A DNA stretch of 61,052 bases from Gordonia sp. OPL2 (GCF_003797825.1 NZ_RKME01000029.1:1-61052), one strand, 5' to 3'. Shown: positions 41,633 to 50,955, counted from the stretch's first letter. The notes: a model not told the origin generated them from the letters alone. Numbers and translations: made by a program.

Positions 41633-42586
41633 ATGGCACGGCAGGTCGGCGGAACGGTGCGAGGAATCACCTTGCAGCAGTTGCGCTACTTCGTGGAGGT
41701 AGCGGCGGAGGGGTCGATCAGTGCCGCGGCCGACCTTCTCTATGTGGCGCAACCGACGCTGTCCGCCGCGCTGAAGGACCTCGAAAGTCGCGTGGGGCGT
41801 ACGCTCCTCGTTCGGTCGACTCGGGGAGTAACCCTCACCGACGACGGGGCGGAGTTCCTCGGCTACGCGCGCCAGGTGGTCGAGCAATCAGAACTCCTGG
41901 AACAGCGCTATCTCGGACGCGGTCCCTCGCGCCGACTCCTGGCCGTCTCGACTCAGCACTACTCGTTCGTCGTCGACGCCTTCGCCCGCATGGTGAAAGC
42001 GTCCGAGGCCGCCGAATATGCGTTCAGTCTTCGCGAGACCCGCACCTGGGACATCATCGAGGACGTTCGCACACTGCGGAGTGAACTCGGCGTGCTCTTC
42101 CGCAACGAGTTCAACGCCAACGTGATCAACAAGCTGATCCGCGAAGCCGGGCTGGTCTTCACGCCTCTGTTCCTGGCGTCGCCGCACATCTTCATCGCTC
42201 GCACGAACCCCCTCGCCTTGAAACAGCGTGTGACGCTGACCGATCTCGAGGACGTGCCCCGGCTCACGTTCGACCAGGGCGTGAACAACTCGTTCTATCT
42301 GGCCGAAGAGATCCTCTCCACACGTTCATCCAAGCAGGACATCCGCGTGAGCGATCGCGCCACCATCTTCAACCTCATGATCGGGCTCGGCGGGTACACC
42401 ATCTCGACCGGCATCATCTCCGATGATCTGGATCCGTCGATCGTCGCTGTTCCGCTCGACGTCGACGAGCGCATCGAGATCGGTTGGATCGGACATACCG
42501 CGGTCTCCCTGACCGCCCAGGCGCAGCGCTTCGTGGCCGAGATGCGCGACGTCGTCTCGGAATTCGGCGTCGATCTACTGACATAG
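41633..42586 (+). CDS. LysR family regulator of the MesX-MesD genes
   Basis: A 317-residue LysR-type regulator. The helix-turn-helix is in residues 13-60 (LQQLRYFVEVAAEGSISAAADLLYVAQPTLSAALKDLESRVG), and the C-terminal effector domain starts around residue 95. The ATG at 41633 is used; the ribosome site is weak. It lies 230 bp upstream of mesX on the same strand, with a TAGGCT -10-like hexamer after it. A role in sulfur or methionine control is likely from context. Confidence 0.85.
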   Translation: MARQVGGTVRGITLQQLRYFVEVAAEGSISAAADLLYVAQPTLSAALKDLESRVGRTLLVRSTRGVTLTDDGAEFLGYARQVVEQSELLEQRYLGRGPSRRLLAVSTQHYSFVVDAFARMVKASEAAEYAFSLRETRTWDIIEDVRTLRSELGVLFRNEFNANVINKLIREAGLVFTPLFLASPHIFIARTNPLALKQRVTLTDLEDVPRLTFDQGVNNSFYLAEEILSTRSSKQDIRVSDRATIFNLMIGLGGYTISTGIISDDLDPSIVAVPLDVDERIEIGWIGHTAVSLTAQAQRFVAEMRDVVSEFGVDLLT

Positions 42587-42816
42587 TAAATTCCTATGTC
42601 CAGCCATCGCCTGAAGTAATTAGGCTATGGCAACACGCCTCAATACACTGACACCCACGCCGCCTCGCGCCGCTGGCTCGTCGGGTGTCGTGGGCCCGAA
42701 ATCGGTCCTCGACCGGGGGAGTCCGGATCGAAGCGCCGGCGAAACTCAGGCGGAGAAGCTGTGCGGTGGCGCGCTCGTCGCTTCACGCAGCACAAGTGAT
42801 TGGGGCAACGATCAGA
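42587..42816 (+). promoter_or_regulatory. Promoter and leader of mesX
   Basis: A 230-bp gap. TAGGCT at 42621-42626 could be a -10 element, giving a leader of about 185 nt. The GC-rich stretch at 42690-42800 can form hairpins but I cannot match it to a known riboswitch. No gene seen. Confidence 0.4.
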
Positions 42817-43788
42817 ATGACGAACGAATGTGTCTTCAGCATCGGCACGACACGCTTCGACGAGGACTACACCCCGGCGACTAACTCGCGCAGCACGACA
42901 AACTTTGCGAATCTCGCCCGCGGCGAGGATCGTCGACAGAATCTGCGCAATGCGGTGACAATGATGAACACCCGGACCAACGAGTTGGTGCATTGGGACA
43001 ATCCGCGTGGCGACCGTTACGAACTCGAACTCGACATCGTCTCCGTCGATCTGCATCTCGCGTCGGTCGGGGATGACGCCGCGTTCCCCGTGATCGAAGT
43101 TCTCGACGTCGACATCCTCGACACCACCACGGGCACCCGCACCGAGGGCATCGTCGGAAACAATTTCTCGTCGTACATACGCGACTACGATTTCAGTGTT
43201 CGGCTCCCGGGGCACCAGGAGACGGGAATTCCCAACGACTTCGGCGATCTCCACGGGCAGGTCTTTCAGCGATTCGTGGAATCAGACGAGTATCGCCGAC
43301 GGTTCTCGCAGCCGCCCGTCATCTGCATCAGCGTGTCGACGTCGCGGACATACCGCCGGCTCACGAACTTCCACCCGATACTCGGGGTCGAGTATGTGGT
43401 CGACGAGAAGTCGCTCACCGACCAGTATTTCGGGAAGATGGGCCTGAGCGTTCGCTACTTCATGCCTCAGGGATCGGTCGCCCCGTTGGCTTTCTACCAC
43501 CGCGGTGACTTGCTCAACGACTATTCGTTTCTCGCACTCGCCGGAACGATCGCGACGATGGAGACGTTCCAGAAGATCTATCGTCCCGAGATCTACAACG
43601 CGAACACCTCGGCGTCGGAGGTCTACCGACCGAGCCTCGACAACGGCAACTACTCACTTCCGCAGGTCAGCTACGACCGCGTCGAGCGCACCCAGCTCGC
43701 GACCACGCAGGGAAGGTTCACGGAGGTGAATCTCATGAAACCGTATGGCGCCGTTCTCGAAAAGTGGGCTACCAAGCAATCCGCCTGA
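42817..43788 (+). CDS. mesX: MesX (DUF1852), partner of the MesD methionine synthase
   Basis: A 323-residue DUF1852 protein. Landmarks are ECVFSIGTTRFDEDYTPATNSRSTTNFANLARG, GNNFSSYIRDYDFSVRLPGHQ and NFHPILGVEYVVDE. In the published folate-independent methionine synthases, MesX together with oxygen is needed by MesD. The ATG at 42817 is chosen by homology; the frame extends to 42685 without family sequence. It lies 26 bp before mesD, in the same operon. The chemistry of MesX is not known. Confidence 0.85.
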   Translation: MTNECVFSIGTTRFDEDYTPATNSRSTTNFANLARGEDRRQNLRNAVTMMNTRTNELVHWDNPRGDRYELELDIVSVDLHLASVGDDAAFPVIEVLDVDILDTTTGTRTEGIVGNNFSSYIRDYDFSVRLPGHQETGIPNDFGDLHGQVFQRFVESDEYRRRFSQPPVICISVSTSRTYRRLTNFHPILGVEYVVDEKSLTDQYFGKMGLSVRYFMPQGSVAPLAFYHRGDLLNDYSFLALAGTIATMETFQKIYRPEIYNANTSASEVYRPSLDNGNYSLPQVSYDRVERTQLATTQGRFTEVNLMKPYGAVLEKWATKQSA

Positions 43789-43814
43789 CCGTGCGAGATC
43801 GAGAGGTATACGAG

Positions 43815-44840
43815 ATGCACACACTCCTGCCCACCACGATCGTCGGCAGCCTGCCCAAGCCCTCGTGGCTCTCGGAGCCGGAGAAGCTCTGGTCACCGTG
43901 GAAGCTGCACGATGACGAACTGCGCGAAGGGAAACTCGACGCCCAGACGCTAGCGGCACACGAGCAGTCCCGTGCCGGGCTCGACATCATCAGCGACGGG
44001 GAACAGACGCGCCAACATTTCGTGACCACGTTCATCGAGCACCTCAGTGGCGTCGACTTCGAGCGACGCGAAACCGTACGCATCCGTGATCGCTACGACG
44101 CGAGCGTCCCGACCGTCGTCGGCGCGGTGAGTCGCGAGAAGCCGGTGTTCGCAACGGACGCAGCGCATCTCCGCGCAGCTACCGACCAGCCGATCAAATG
44201 GGCGCTGCCCGGCCCCATGACGATGATCGACACGCTCTACGACGCCCATTACCGGAGTCGCGAGAAGCTGGCATGGGAGTTCGCGACAATCCTGAACCAA
44301 GAAGCGAAGGACCTGGAAGCGGCCGGTGTCGACATCATCCAGATCGACGAACCCGCGTTCAACGTGTTCTTCGACGAACTGAAGGACTGGGGTGTCGCGG
44401 CGCTTGAGCGTGCGACCCAGGGACTGAAGTGCACGACCGCCGTCCACATCTGTTACGGCTACGGCATCAAGGCGAACACCGACTGGAAGGCGACGCTGGG
44501 CGCCGAGTGGCGCCAGTACGAGGAGTCATTCCCACTGCTGCAACAGTCATCGATCGACATCGTGTCGCTGGAGAGTCACAATTCGCGAGTACCCGTCGAG
44601 GTGATCGAACTGCTACGCGGCAAGACGGTCATGCTCGGAGCGATCGACGTGGCCAGCGAGACCATCGAGACGCCCGAAGAAGTTGCCGCGACGCTGCGCA
44701 ACGCACTCCCCTTCGTCGACGACGACAAGCTCTACGCCAGCGGGAACTGTGGGATGGCGCCACTCGCTCGCAGCGTGGCACGGGAGAAGATGGTCGCGCT
44801 CGCTGCCGGAGCTGAGCTTCTTCGCGCAGAGCTCTCCTAG
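43815..44840 (+). CDS. mesD: MesD-type folate-independent methionine synthase
   Basis: A 341-residue single-domain relative of the C-terminal half of MetE. Zinc ligands are visible: His211 and Cys213 (VHICYG), Glu253 (SLESHN) and Cys312 (SGNCGMAP). It lacks the N-terminal MetE domain that handles methyl-folate, as the MesD family does. With MesX upstream it should methylate homocysteine from a non-folate donor in aerobic cells. The ATG at 43815 follows GAGAGG. The stop is at 44838-44840. Confidence 0.85.
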   Translation: MHTLLPTTIVGSLPKPSWLSEPEKLWSPWKLHDDELREGKLDAQTLAAHEQSRAGLDIISDGEQTRQHFVTTFIEHLSGVDFERRETVRIRDRYDASVPTVVGAVSREKPVFATDAAHLRAATDQPIKWALPGPMTMIDTLYDAHYRSREKLAWEFATILNQEAKDLEAAGVDIIQIDEPAFNVFFDELKDWGVAALERATQGLKCTTAVHICYGYGIKANTDWKATLGAEWRQYEESFPLLQQSSIDIVSLESHNSRVPVEVIELLRGKTVMLGAIDVASETIETPEEVAATLRNALPFVDDDKLYASGNCGMAPLARSVAREKMVALAAGAELLRAELS

Positions 44841-44852
44841 ACCGAGGTTGCA

Positions 44853-44952
44853 CGTCGACGAGTTCGACGGTCATGAGGACATCGACCGGTTCCGTGCCGG
44901 ACTCGAGTTGCTCCCCGATGGATTCCGCCTCGAGGCCGGACGGTCCCATTGA
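44853..44952 (+). pseudogene. Duplicated 3' end of a TetR gene
   Basis: 44853-44937 matches 41403-41487 of the TetR gene: the first 51 bases differ at one position, the rest diverge by mostly synonymous changes. The reading frame (HVDEFDGHEDIDRFRAGLEL, ending at a stop near 44952) is the C-terminus without the N-terminal domain. It is too short to be a gene and looks like the scar of an insertion or recombination around 41.5-44.85 kb. Confidence 0.8.
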
Positions 44953-45030
44953 ACTCGGCGCCACCAACGCCCCGGGGAACCGCGACGATCACGTCGATCG
45001 AGATCCCGTCGCCGGCACCGCACGCACGAC

Positions 45031-46035
45031 TTATCCTCTCGCCGCGGCGAGCTCGCGTCGCTTCGCCAGCGGCGGCATCCCGAACCATCGTCGGCAACTG
45101 CGGGTCAGCGTGCTCTGCTCGGAGTACCCGATCTGTCGCGCCACCGCGGACAGCGGGACACCCCGATTCGCGAGCAGGGAGACCGCGAGGTCGCGGCGCG
45201 CGTCGTCGACGAGTTGCTCGAAGGTCGCGCCGTCCTCGGCCAGACTCCGTTGCACCGCGCGCGGATGCATCATGAGCAGCGTCGACACCGCGTCGAGCGT
45301 CGCGGCGCCTGCGGGGAGAGACCGCACGATCAGCGCCCAGACCGCGTCGACGAACGCCGTCTCCCGGTCGTGCCCGGTCATGAACCGGATGGCCATGTCG
45401 TAGGCCAGCGCATCGACCCGCCGTAGCGTCTGCTGCATGACCCCGCGCGGGAACACCACCAAGTTGGCCGGGGCCTCGAATTCCACGGGGCAACCGAAGT
45501 ACTCGGTGTAGACGCGCGGATCAGACATCGCGGTGTGCGCCAGCGTGATCCGGTTGGCCCGAAAGTCCCGTCCCAGCGTCATCTGGAAGGTCGACCGGGT
45601 GACGCCCATCGCGAGTTCGACGACGTGCGGACGGTAGGGCACCCGCTTCAGCACCGTGTCGAACTCGTAGGCCACCTCGCGTTCGCCGTAGTGCAACTGC
45701 GCGGTGATGGCCGGGCTGTACACATGCGCGAACTCGGTGACCTGCCGAAAGGAGTCGCCGATGGTCTCGGCGTTGCGGGCCGCGATCGCGACCGGGCCGA
45801 GGATGTCCGGGTCCTGCCGGGCGGCCAGACGAAGCCCGAAGTCGGGCACGCCGAACTCGATCGCGCACAGGCCGATGATCGTGGACAGTGCGGTGAACGG
45901 GACGAACCGGTCGTAGGCACCGACCACGGCCGGGTCGACGCCGACACGGGCCAGCATCGCGCGGGCGTCGCCGTCGTGCTCTTCGATCAGCTCGGGTAGC
46001 TGACTGAGTGACGACGCGCAGATCAGGTCAGCCAT
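45031..46035 (-). CDS. AraC family regulator (Arabinose_bd/VirS-like)
   Basis: A 334-residue AraC-type regulator. Residues 10-200 form an AraC-type ligand region of the VirS/OruR group (GEREVAYEFDTVLKRVPYRPHVVELAMG, CPVEFEAPANLVVFPRGV). The C-terminal HTH starts near 235 (RDLAVSLLANRGVPLSAVARQIGYSEQSTLTRSCRRWFG). The ATG at 46035 has no clear ribosome site. It is divergent from the aldehyde dehydrogenase operon, with direct repeats between. In mycobacteria VirS controls a similar operon. Confidence 0.88.
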   Translation of the reverse strand: MADLICASSLSQLPELIEEHDGDARAMLARVGVDPAVVGAYDRFVPFTALSTIIGLCAIEFGVPDFGLRLAARQDPDILGPVAIAARNAETIGDSFRQVTEFAHVYSPAITAQLHYGEREVAYEFDTVLKRVPYRPHVVELAMGVTRSTFQMTLGRDFRANRITLAHTAMSDPRVYTEYFGCPVEFEAPANLVVFPRGVMQQTLRRVDALAYDMAIRFMTGHDRETAFVDAVWALIVRSLPAGAATLDAVSTLLMMHPRAVQRSLAEDGATFEQLVDDARRDLAVSLLANRGVPLSAVARQIGYSEQSTLTRSCRRWFGMPPLAKRRELAAARG

Positions 46036-46044
46036 GGCATCAAC

Positions 46045-46071
46045 TGTCAAATAGTCGTCATCAGATGTCAA
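46045..46071. promoter_or_regulatory. Direct repeats, likely AraC operator
   Basis: TGTCAA at 46045-46050 and at 46066-46071, 21 bp apart, with a third TGTCGG at 46085-46090. Repeats spaced two turns apart are typical for AraC-type activators. Confidence 0.5.
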
Positions 46072-46152
46072 GAAATGGCCTGGCTGTCGGAGTGATGATG
46101 GACACACACGGCCCGACGCTCGACGGCCGACACAGCAGCAAGGAGTACCTCG

Positions 46153-47607
46153 ATGACCACCATCGACACCGTTCGCACGAGTTTCTTCATCGACGGCGGT
46201 TGGCGCGCTCCGTCCGGCTCGGCGACGATCCCGGTCATCTCGCCGCTGACCGAGGAGCAGTTCGGTTCGGTACCGGAGGCGACCACCGACGACGTCGACG
46301 CGGCAGTCACGGCCGCGCGCAACGCTTTCCGGTCGGCGGGCTGGCGTGACCTCACGCCCGCCGACCGCGCCGCGTACCTGCGCCGGTTCGCCGACGAGCT
46401 CGACAAGCGTGCTGAGGACCGCGCATCGGCGGTGACCTCCGAGAACGGCATGCCCATCGCGCTGGCACGCTTCGCCGAGGGCTCCGCGCCGGTCCAGCTG
46501 CTGCGGTACTACGCCGATCTCGTCGAGTCCACCCCGGTTGAAGAGACCCGGACCAGCCAGCCGCTGCCGGGATCGACGATCGTGCGCCGCGAGGCCATCG
46601 GTGTCGTCGGGGCCATCGCACCGTGGAACTTCCCGGCGGTGCTCTCCATGTTCAAGATCGCACCCGCGCTGGCGGCCGGTTGCACCGTCGTCCTCAAACC
46701 GTCGCCGGAGACGAGTCTCGACGCCTACGTCCTGGCCGAGGCTGCCATCGCCGCCGAACTGCCCGCCGGCGTCCTCAACATCGTCAACGGCGGCAGCGAG
46801 ATCGGGCGCCATCTCGTGTCACACCCGCACGTCGACAAGGTCGCCTTCACCGGCTCGACCGCCGCAGGTCGCGAGATCGGCCGGGTCTGCGGCGAACTCA
46901 TCCGTCCGGTGACCCTCGAACTCGGCGGCAAGTCCGCAGCGCTGGTCCTCGACGACGCCGACCTCGAGCAGACCGTCGGCGGACTCGCCACCGCCTCCCT
47001 GCTCAACACCGGTCAGACCTGCTACATGTCGACCCGAATCCTGGTTCCGGGCAGCCGCTATGACGAGTATCTCGACGCCATCAGCGCGATGTGCTCGTCG
47101 CTGCCCGTCGGCGACCCGATGGACGAGAACGTGGCGGTCGGCCCGCTTGCCAGCGGGCGGCACCGGGATCGGGTCCTGTCCCTGATCGACCGCGGTCGCA
47201 GCGAGGGCGGCATGATCACCACCGGCGGCGGGACGCCGTCGGGTGTCGACCGCGGGTTCTTTGTCGAGCCGACCGTTTTCGCTGGGGTCGACAACTCGGC
47301 GACCATCGCCCGCGAAGAGGTCTTCGGCCCCGTCCTGACCGTCCTGCGCTACGACGATGTCGACGACGCCATCGCACTCGCCAACGATTCGTCGTACGGG
47401 CTCGGCGGGACGGTGTGGACGTCGGACCCCGATCGCGGCGTCGAGGTCGCCCGCCGCGTCGAGACCGGATCGTTCGGCGTCAACTACTTCAACCTCGACT
47501 GGGGATCGCCGTTCGGTGGCGTCAAGGCCAGCGGCATCGGCCGCGAACTCGGACCCGAGGGCCTCGCCGCGTACCAGAACCTCAAGTCGATCTTCTTGCC
47601 CGCCTGA
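46153..47607 (+). CDS. NAD(P)-dependent aldehyde dehydrogenase
   Basis: A 484-residue aldehyde dehydrogenase. Glu256 (LELGGKSAAL) and Cys290 (NTGQTCYMSTR) are the catalytic pair, and PWNFP and FTGSTAAGREIG mark the cofactor fold. The ATG at 46153 follows AAGGAGTACCTCG. It is the first gene of a four-gene operon controlled by the divergent AraC gene. It probably oxidises an aldehyde made by the SDR or by other steps. Confidence 0.92.
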   Translation: MTTIDTVRTSFFIDGGWRAPSGSATIPVISPLTEEQFGSVPEATTDDVDAAVTAARNAFRSAGWRDLTPADRAAYLRRFADELDKRAEDRASAVTSENGMPIALARFAEGSAPVQLLRYYADLVESTPVEETRTSQPLPGSTIVRREAIGVVGAIAPWNFPAVLSMFKIAPALAAGCTVVLKPSPETSLDAYVLAEAAIAAELPAGVLNIVNGGSEIGRHLVSHPHVDKVAFTGSTAAGREIGRVCGELIRPVTLELGGKSAALVLDDADLEQTVGGLATASLLNTGQTCYMSTRILVPGSRYDEYLDAISAMCSSLPVGDPMDENVAVGPLASGRHRDRVLSLIDRGRSEGGMITTGGGTPSGVDRGFFVEPTVFAGVDNSATIAREEVFGPVLTVLRYDDVDDAIALANDSSYGLGGTVWTSDPDRGVEVARRVETGSFGVNYFNLDWGSPFGGVKASGIGRELGPEGLAAYQNLKSIFLPA

Positions 47608-47661
47608 GCACTCCCCTTCCCACACACCCGCTCACAACACATCTCTAGGAGGCGATCGGCC

Positions 47662-48459
47662 ATGTCCGATGCCGGAGTCACCGCTGCCAAGGCACTGGTG
47701 AACGACACCCTCGCCCTGCTCGACCGGCTCACACCCGCCGACTGGGCGGCCGACAGCGCGTGCCACGGATGGCGCGTCCACGACGTCGTCACCCACATGG
47801 GGTTCTTCTTCAACTTCATCGCCGACCCCGACCTCATCTTCCCCGACAATCCGAGCGGAAAGTCCGAGCGGCTCAACGACGCCGCGGTGCGCGAGCGCGC
47901 CGACTGGACGTCGGAACAGGCGATCGAGTACTACCGCGCGCAGTCCGAGGCCGGTCTCGCCACCCTGGCGGCGCTGCAGGGCGAGGACCTGCGGGACCAG
48001 CCGCTGGACATGCTCGACCTGGGCACCTACCGGCTGAGTCAACTCAGTGACGCCGTCGCCTTCGACCACCTGGTGCACCTGACCAGCGATCTCCTGCAGC
48101 CGTTCGGGCCGTTGGATTCCGCCGAGGTGTCGGTGAGCGCGGCCATCGACCCGGCCATCGACTGGATGATCGCCGGTCTGCCGCAGATGAACGGCGCCGC
48201 ACTGTACCCCGCACTCGAACAGCCCGTCGGCCTGCACCTCACCGGCGCTACGGACCGCGCGTTCGTCCTCGACCGGGACACCGCGGGCACGATCGTCACC
48301 GTGCGCGAGACGGCCGACCTACCGGCCGATGTCGCCACCTCATCGGCCACCGACTTCCTCCGCTGGGGCACCACCCGCAGCGCCTGGCGGTCGGCGGTCA
48401 CCGTCAGCGGCGACCGCGGGCACGTCGCCGCCGTCCTCGACTCCGTCGACATCGTCTGA
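47662..48459 (+). CDS. Maleylpyruvate isomerase-like (MDMPI/TIGR03083) protein
   Basis: A 265-residue protein of the DinB/MDMPI helical-bundle family. CHGWRVHDVVTHMGFFFNFI and AVAFDHLVHLTSDL carry histidines that may bind a metal. Some members are mycothiol-dependent isomerases. The ATG at 47662 has AGGAGGCGATC upstream. Its position between aldehyde dehydrogenase and SDR suggests a role in detoxifying or isomerising an intermediate. The exact reaction is unknown. Confidence 0.82.
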   Translation: MSDAGVTAAKALVNDTLALLDRLTPADWAADSACHGWRVHDVVTHMGFFFNFIADPDLIFPDNPSGKSERLNDAAVRERADWTSEQAIEYYRAQSEAGLATLAALQGEDLRDQPLDMLDLGTYRLSQLSDAVAFDHLVHLTSDLLQPFGPLDSAEVSVSAAIDPAIDWMIAGLPQMNGAALYPALEQPVGLHLTGATDRAFVLDRDTAGTIVTVRETADLPADVATSSATDFLRWGTTRSAWRSAVTVSGDRGHVAAVLDSVDIV

Positions 48460-48511
48460 CCGCCGACCCATCGTCGAATCGCTTCCACCACAACGAGAAC
48501 GGAGTACACCC

Positions 48512-49348
48512 ATGTCCGAGTACCTGAAGGACAAGGTCATCATCATCACCGGCGCCGGCAGCGGCTTCGGCAAGCTCATCGCGGAGAAGACCGCGGCCGC
48601 CGGCGCGCATGTCGTCGGAGTCGATGTCAACGCCGAGAACGTCAACGCCGTTGTCGACGGCATCCGCTCGGCCGGCGGTTCGGCCCTCGCCCAGGTCGCC
48701 GACGTCACCGACATGGAGCAGGTCGCCGCCGCCGCGACGGCCACGGTCGAGCAGTTCGGCGCCATCGACGTCCTCGTCAACAACGCGGGCGTCATGCCGC
48801 TGGCGTACTTCGCCGATCACGCCCGGGCCTGGCAGAAGTGGCACGCCGCCATCGACATCAACATCAAGGGTGTCGTCAACGGCATCTCGGCGGTCTACGA
48901 CCAGATGATCGCCCAGGGGCGCGGCCAGGTCGTCAACATCTCGTCGATCTACGGCAACGCGGGCATCGAGGGATCAGGTGTGTACAGCGCCACCAAGGCT
49001 GCCGTCACCACGATCTCGGACTCCCTGCGCATCGAGGCCAAGGGCAAGATCAAGGTCACGACCGTCAAGCCGACCGGCATCACCGGCACCAATCTCGCCA
49101 GCTGGATCGTCAACGACACCGCGATCATGGGCCTCGTCGGGCAGCGCGCCGCCTCCTACGGCGAGCACGTCACCGCCCTCATGAACGACGACCTGCCCGC
49201 CGAGCTCACCGACGTCGACTCGATCAAGTACTGGCTGATCAAGCCCGACGACCTCGCCGACGCCGTCGTCCACGTCATCGACCAGCCCTGGGGCATCAGC
49301 CTTTCCGACGTCACGGTGCGCGCCAGCGGCGAGGACTACCTGTACTAG
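48512..49348 (+). CDS. SDR family oxidoreductase
   Basis: A 278-residue SDR. GAGSGFG (residues 13-19), NNAG (about 90-93), Ser in VNISSIYGN, and Tyr/Lys in YSATKAAV are conserved. The ATG at 48512 follows GGAGTACACCC. It is the third gene of the operon and likely oxidises an alcohol or ketone before the CoA ligase step. It resembles SDRs of the mymA operon of mycobacteria. Confidence 0.9.
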   Translation: MSEYLKDKVIIITGAGSGFGKLIAEKTAAAGAHVVGVDVNAENVNAVVDGIRSAGGSALAQVADVTDMEQVAAAATATVEQFGAIDVLVNNAGVMPLAYFADHARAWQKWHAAIDINIKGVVNGISAVYDQMIAQGRGQVVNISSIYGNAGIEGSGVYSATKAAVTTISDSLRIEAKGKIKVTTVKPTGITGTNLASWIVNDTAIMGLVGQRAASYGEHVTALMNDDLPAELTDVDSIKYWLIKPDDLADAVVHVIDQPWGISLSDVTVRASGEDYLY

Positions 49349-49383
49349 ACCGACTCGCCCACCGATCGACCAGGAGTGTCCTG

Positions 49384-50934
49384 ATGTACCCCGGAGCCCA
49401 CCTCTCCACCCGTCCGCACGATCCCGCGGTCATCATGGCCGTGTCCGATCGGCCCGCTCGCTCCGCTCCCGGCGCCGACGGGAGCGAAACGGTCACGTTC
49501 ACGCAGCTGGAAACCAGGTCCGTCCAGGTCGCCCGGGCCCTGGCCGACCGCGGCCTGCGCCCGGGTGACCACCTCGCGGTGCTCGCCACCAACACCGCGC
49601 GGGTCTTCGACATCTACTGGGCGGCAATGCGTTCAGGGCTCTACCTGACCATGGTGAACTGGCACCTCACCGCCGCGGAGAGCGCCTACATCGTGACCGA
49701 TTGCGGCGCAAAGGCACTGATCGTCGACGCCGCTCTCGCCGACGTCGGTGCCGAGCTGATCCCACTCACCGCCGGCGTCGAGACCCGCTTCGCCTACTCC
49801 GGAGCGATCGACGGTCACGACGACCTCGACGCCGCCGCGTCGGTGCAACCGGTCGACCCACCCGCGGATCAGCCGCGCGGTGCGGACATGCTCTACTCCT
49901 CCGGCACCACCGGACGGCCCAAGGGCATCAAACCGGAATTGCCGAACCGGCAGATCGACGAGCCCGGCGACACCATGACGGCGATGAACTCGTCGGTGTG
50001 GGGCGTCGGTCCCGACACGGTGTACCTGTCGCCTGCTCCGCTGTATCACGCTGCGCCGCTTCGGACGTGCGCTTCCGTGCAGGCGCTCGGCGGCACGGTG
50101 GTGGTGATGGACCGATTCGACGCCGAAGGCGCGCTTGCCCTCATCGAAGAGCACCGCGTCACCTACAGCCAGTGGGTGCCGACGATGTTCGTGCGCATGC
50201 TGCGTCTTCCCGAGGAGGTGCGCGCCGGGTACGACACCTCGAGTATGAAAGTCGCGGTGCACGCCGCGGCGCCGTGTCCCATCGACGTCAAACGGGCCAT
50301 GATCGACTGGTGGGGCCCCATCCTCTCCGAGTACTACTCGTCCACCGAGCTCAATGGCCTGACCATCGTTGACACGCCGGAATGGCTGGAACATCCGGGG
50401 ACTGTGGGGCGTGCAGTGCTGGGCACGATCCGGGTCTGCGACTCGTCGGGGGCCGAGGTTCCGACCGGCACCATCGGCACGATCTACTTCGAGCGGGACT
50501 CGTTGCCCTTCGAGTATCACAACGATCCCGAGAAGACCCGGGCGGCACAGCATCCCGACCACCCGACCTGGACGACCACGGGCGACGTCGGCTACGTCGA
50601 CGACGAGGGACACCTCTTCCTCACTGACCGGGAGTCGTTCCTGATCATCTCGGGCGGGGTGAACATCTACCCGCGGGAGATCGAAGACGCGCTCCTCGCC
50701 CACCCGTCGGTTCTCGACGCCGCGGTCGTGGGTCTGCCCGATCCCGATCTCGGCGAGCGGGTGACCGCAGTCGTGCAACCCGTCGAGGGGCAGACGGGCG
50801 ACGACGTTCTCGCCGACGCATTGCTGGAGCACCTGCGTCCGCGGATCGCGAAGTTCAAGGTGCCGCGCGAGGTGATCTTCCGGGACACGTTGCCGCGCAC
50901 GCCGACCGGCAAGCTGGTCAAGCGCAATCTCTGA
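49384..50934 (+). CDS. Acyl-CoA synthetase (AMP-forming)
   Basis: A 516-residue ANL-superfamily ligase. The P-loop-like A3 motif is LYSSGTTGRPKG, A5 is YYSSTELNG, A8 is TTGDVGYVDDEGHLFLTDR, and the catalytic lysine of A10 is in RTPTGKLVKR. The ATG at 49384 has AGGAGTGTCCTG before it. It ends the operon: alcohol to aldehyde to acid to acyl-CoA. A strong terminator follows. It resembles the FadD13-like ligases of VirS-controlled operons. Confidence 0.92.
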   Translation: MYPGAHLSTRPHDPAVIMAVSDRPARSAPGADGSETVTFTQLETRSVQVARALADRGLRPGDHLAVLATNTARVFDIYWAAMRSGLYLTMVNWHLTAAESAYIVTDCGAKALIVDAALADVGAELIPLTAGVETRFAYSGAIDGHDDLDAAASVQPVDPPADQPRGADMLYSSGTTGRPKGIKPELPNRQIDEPGDTMTAMNSSVWGVGPDTVYLSPAPLYHAAPLRTCASVQALGGTVVVMDRFDAEGALALIEEHRVTYSQWVPTMFVRMLRLPEEVRAGYDTSSMKVAVHAAAPCPIDVKRAMIDWWGPILSEYYSSTELNGLTIVDTPEWLEHPGTVGRAVLGTIRVCDSSGAEVPTGTIGTIYFERDSLPFEYHNDPEKTRAAQHPDHPTWTTTGDVGYVDDEGHLFLTDRESFLIISGGVNIYPREIEDALLAHPSVLDAAVVGLPDPDLGERVTAVVQPVEGQTGDDVLADALLEHLRPRIAKFKVPREVIFRDTLPRTPTGKLVKRNL

Positions 50935-50955
50935 CCCCTTCGTGACGCGCCCTCC

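Noticed and set aside
42690..42800. Glycine-riboswitch-like string GAAACTCAGGC in the mesX leader
   Set aside because: The partner elements of the glycine aptamer (GAGAG, CCGAAGG) are absent, and a glycine switch before methionine synthase is unlikely.
42627..42884. 85-codon frame starting ATG 42627 as a leader gene
   Set aside because: It overlaps the mesX start out of frame and has no domain or ribosome site.
44841..44952. TetR fragment as a small gene
   Set aside because: It has no start or ribosome site of its own and matches only the C-terminal part of the TetR gene.
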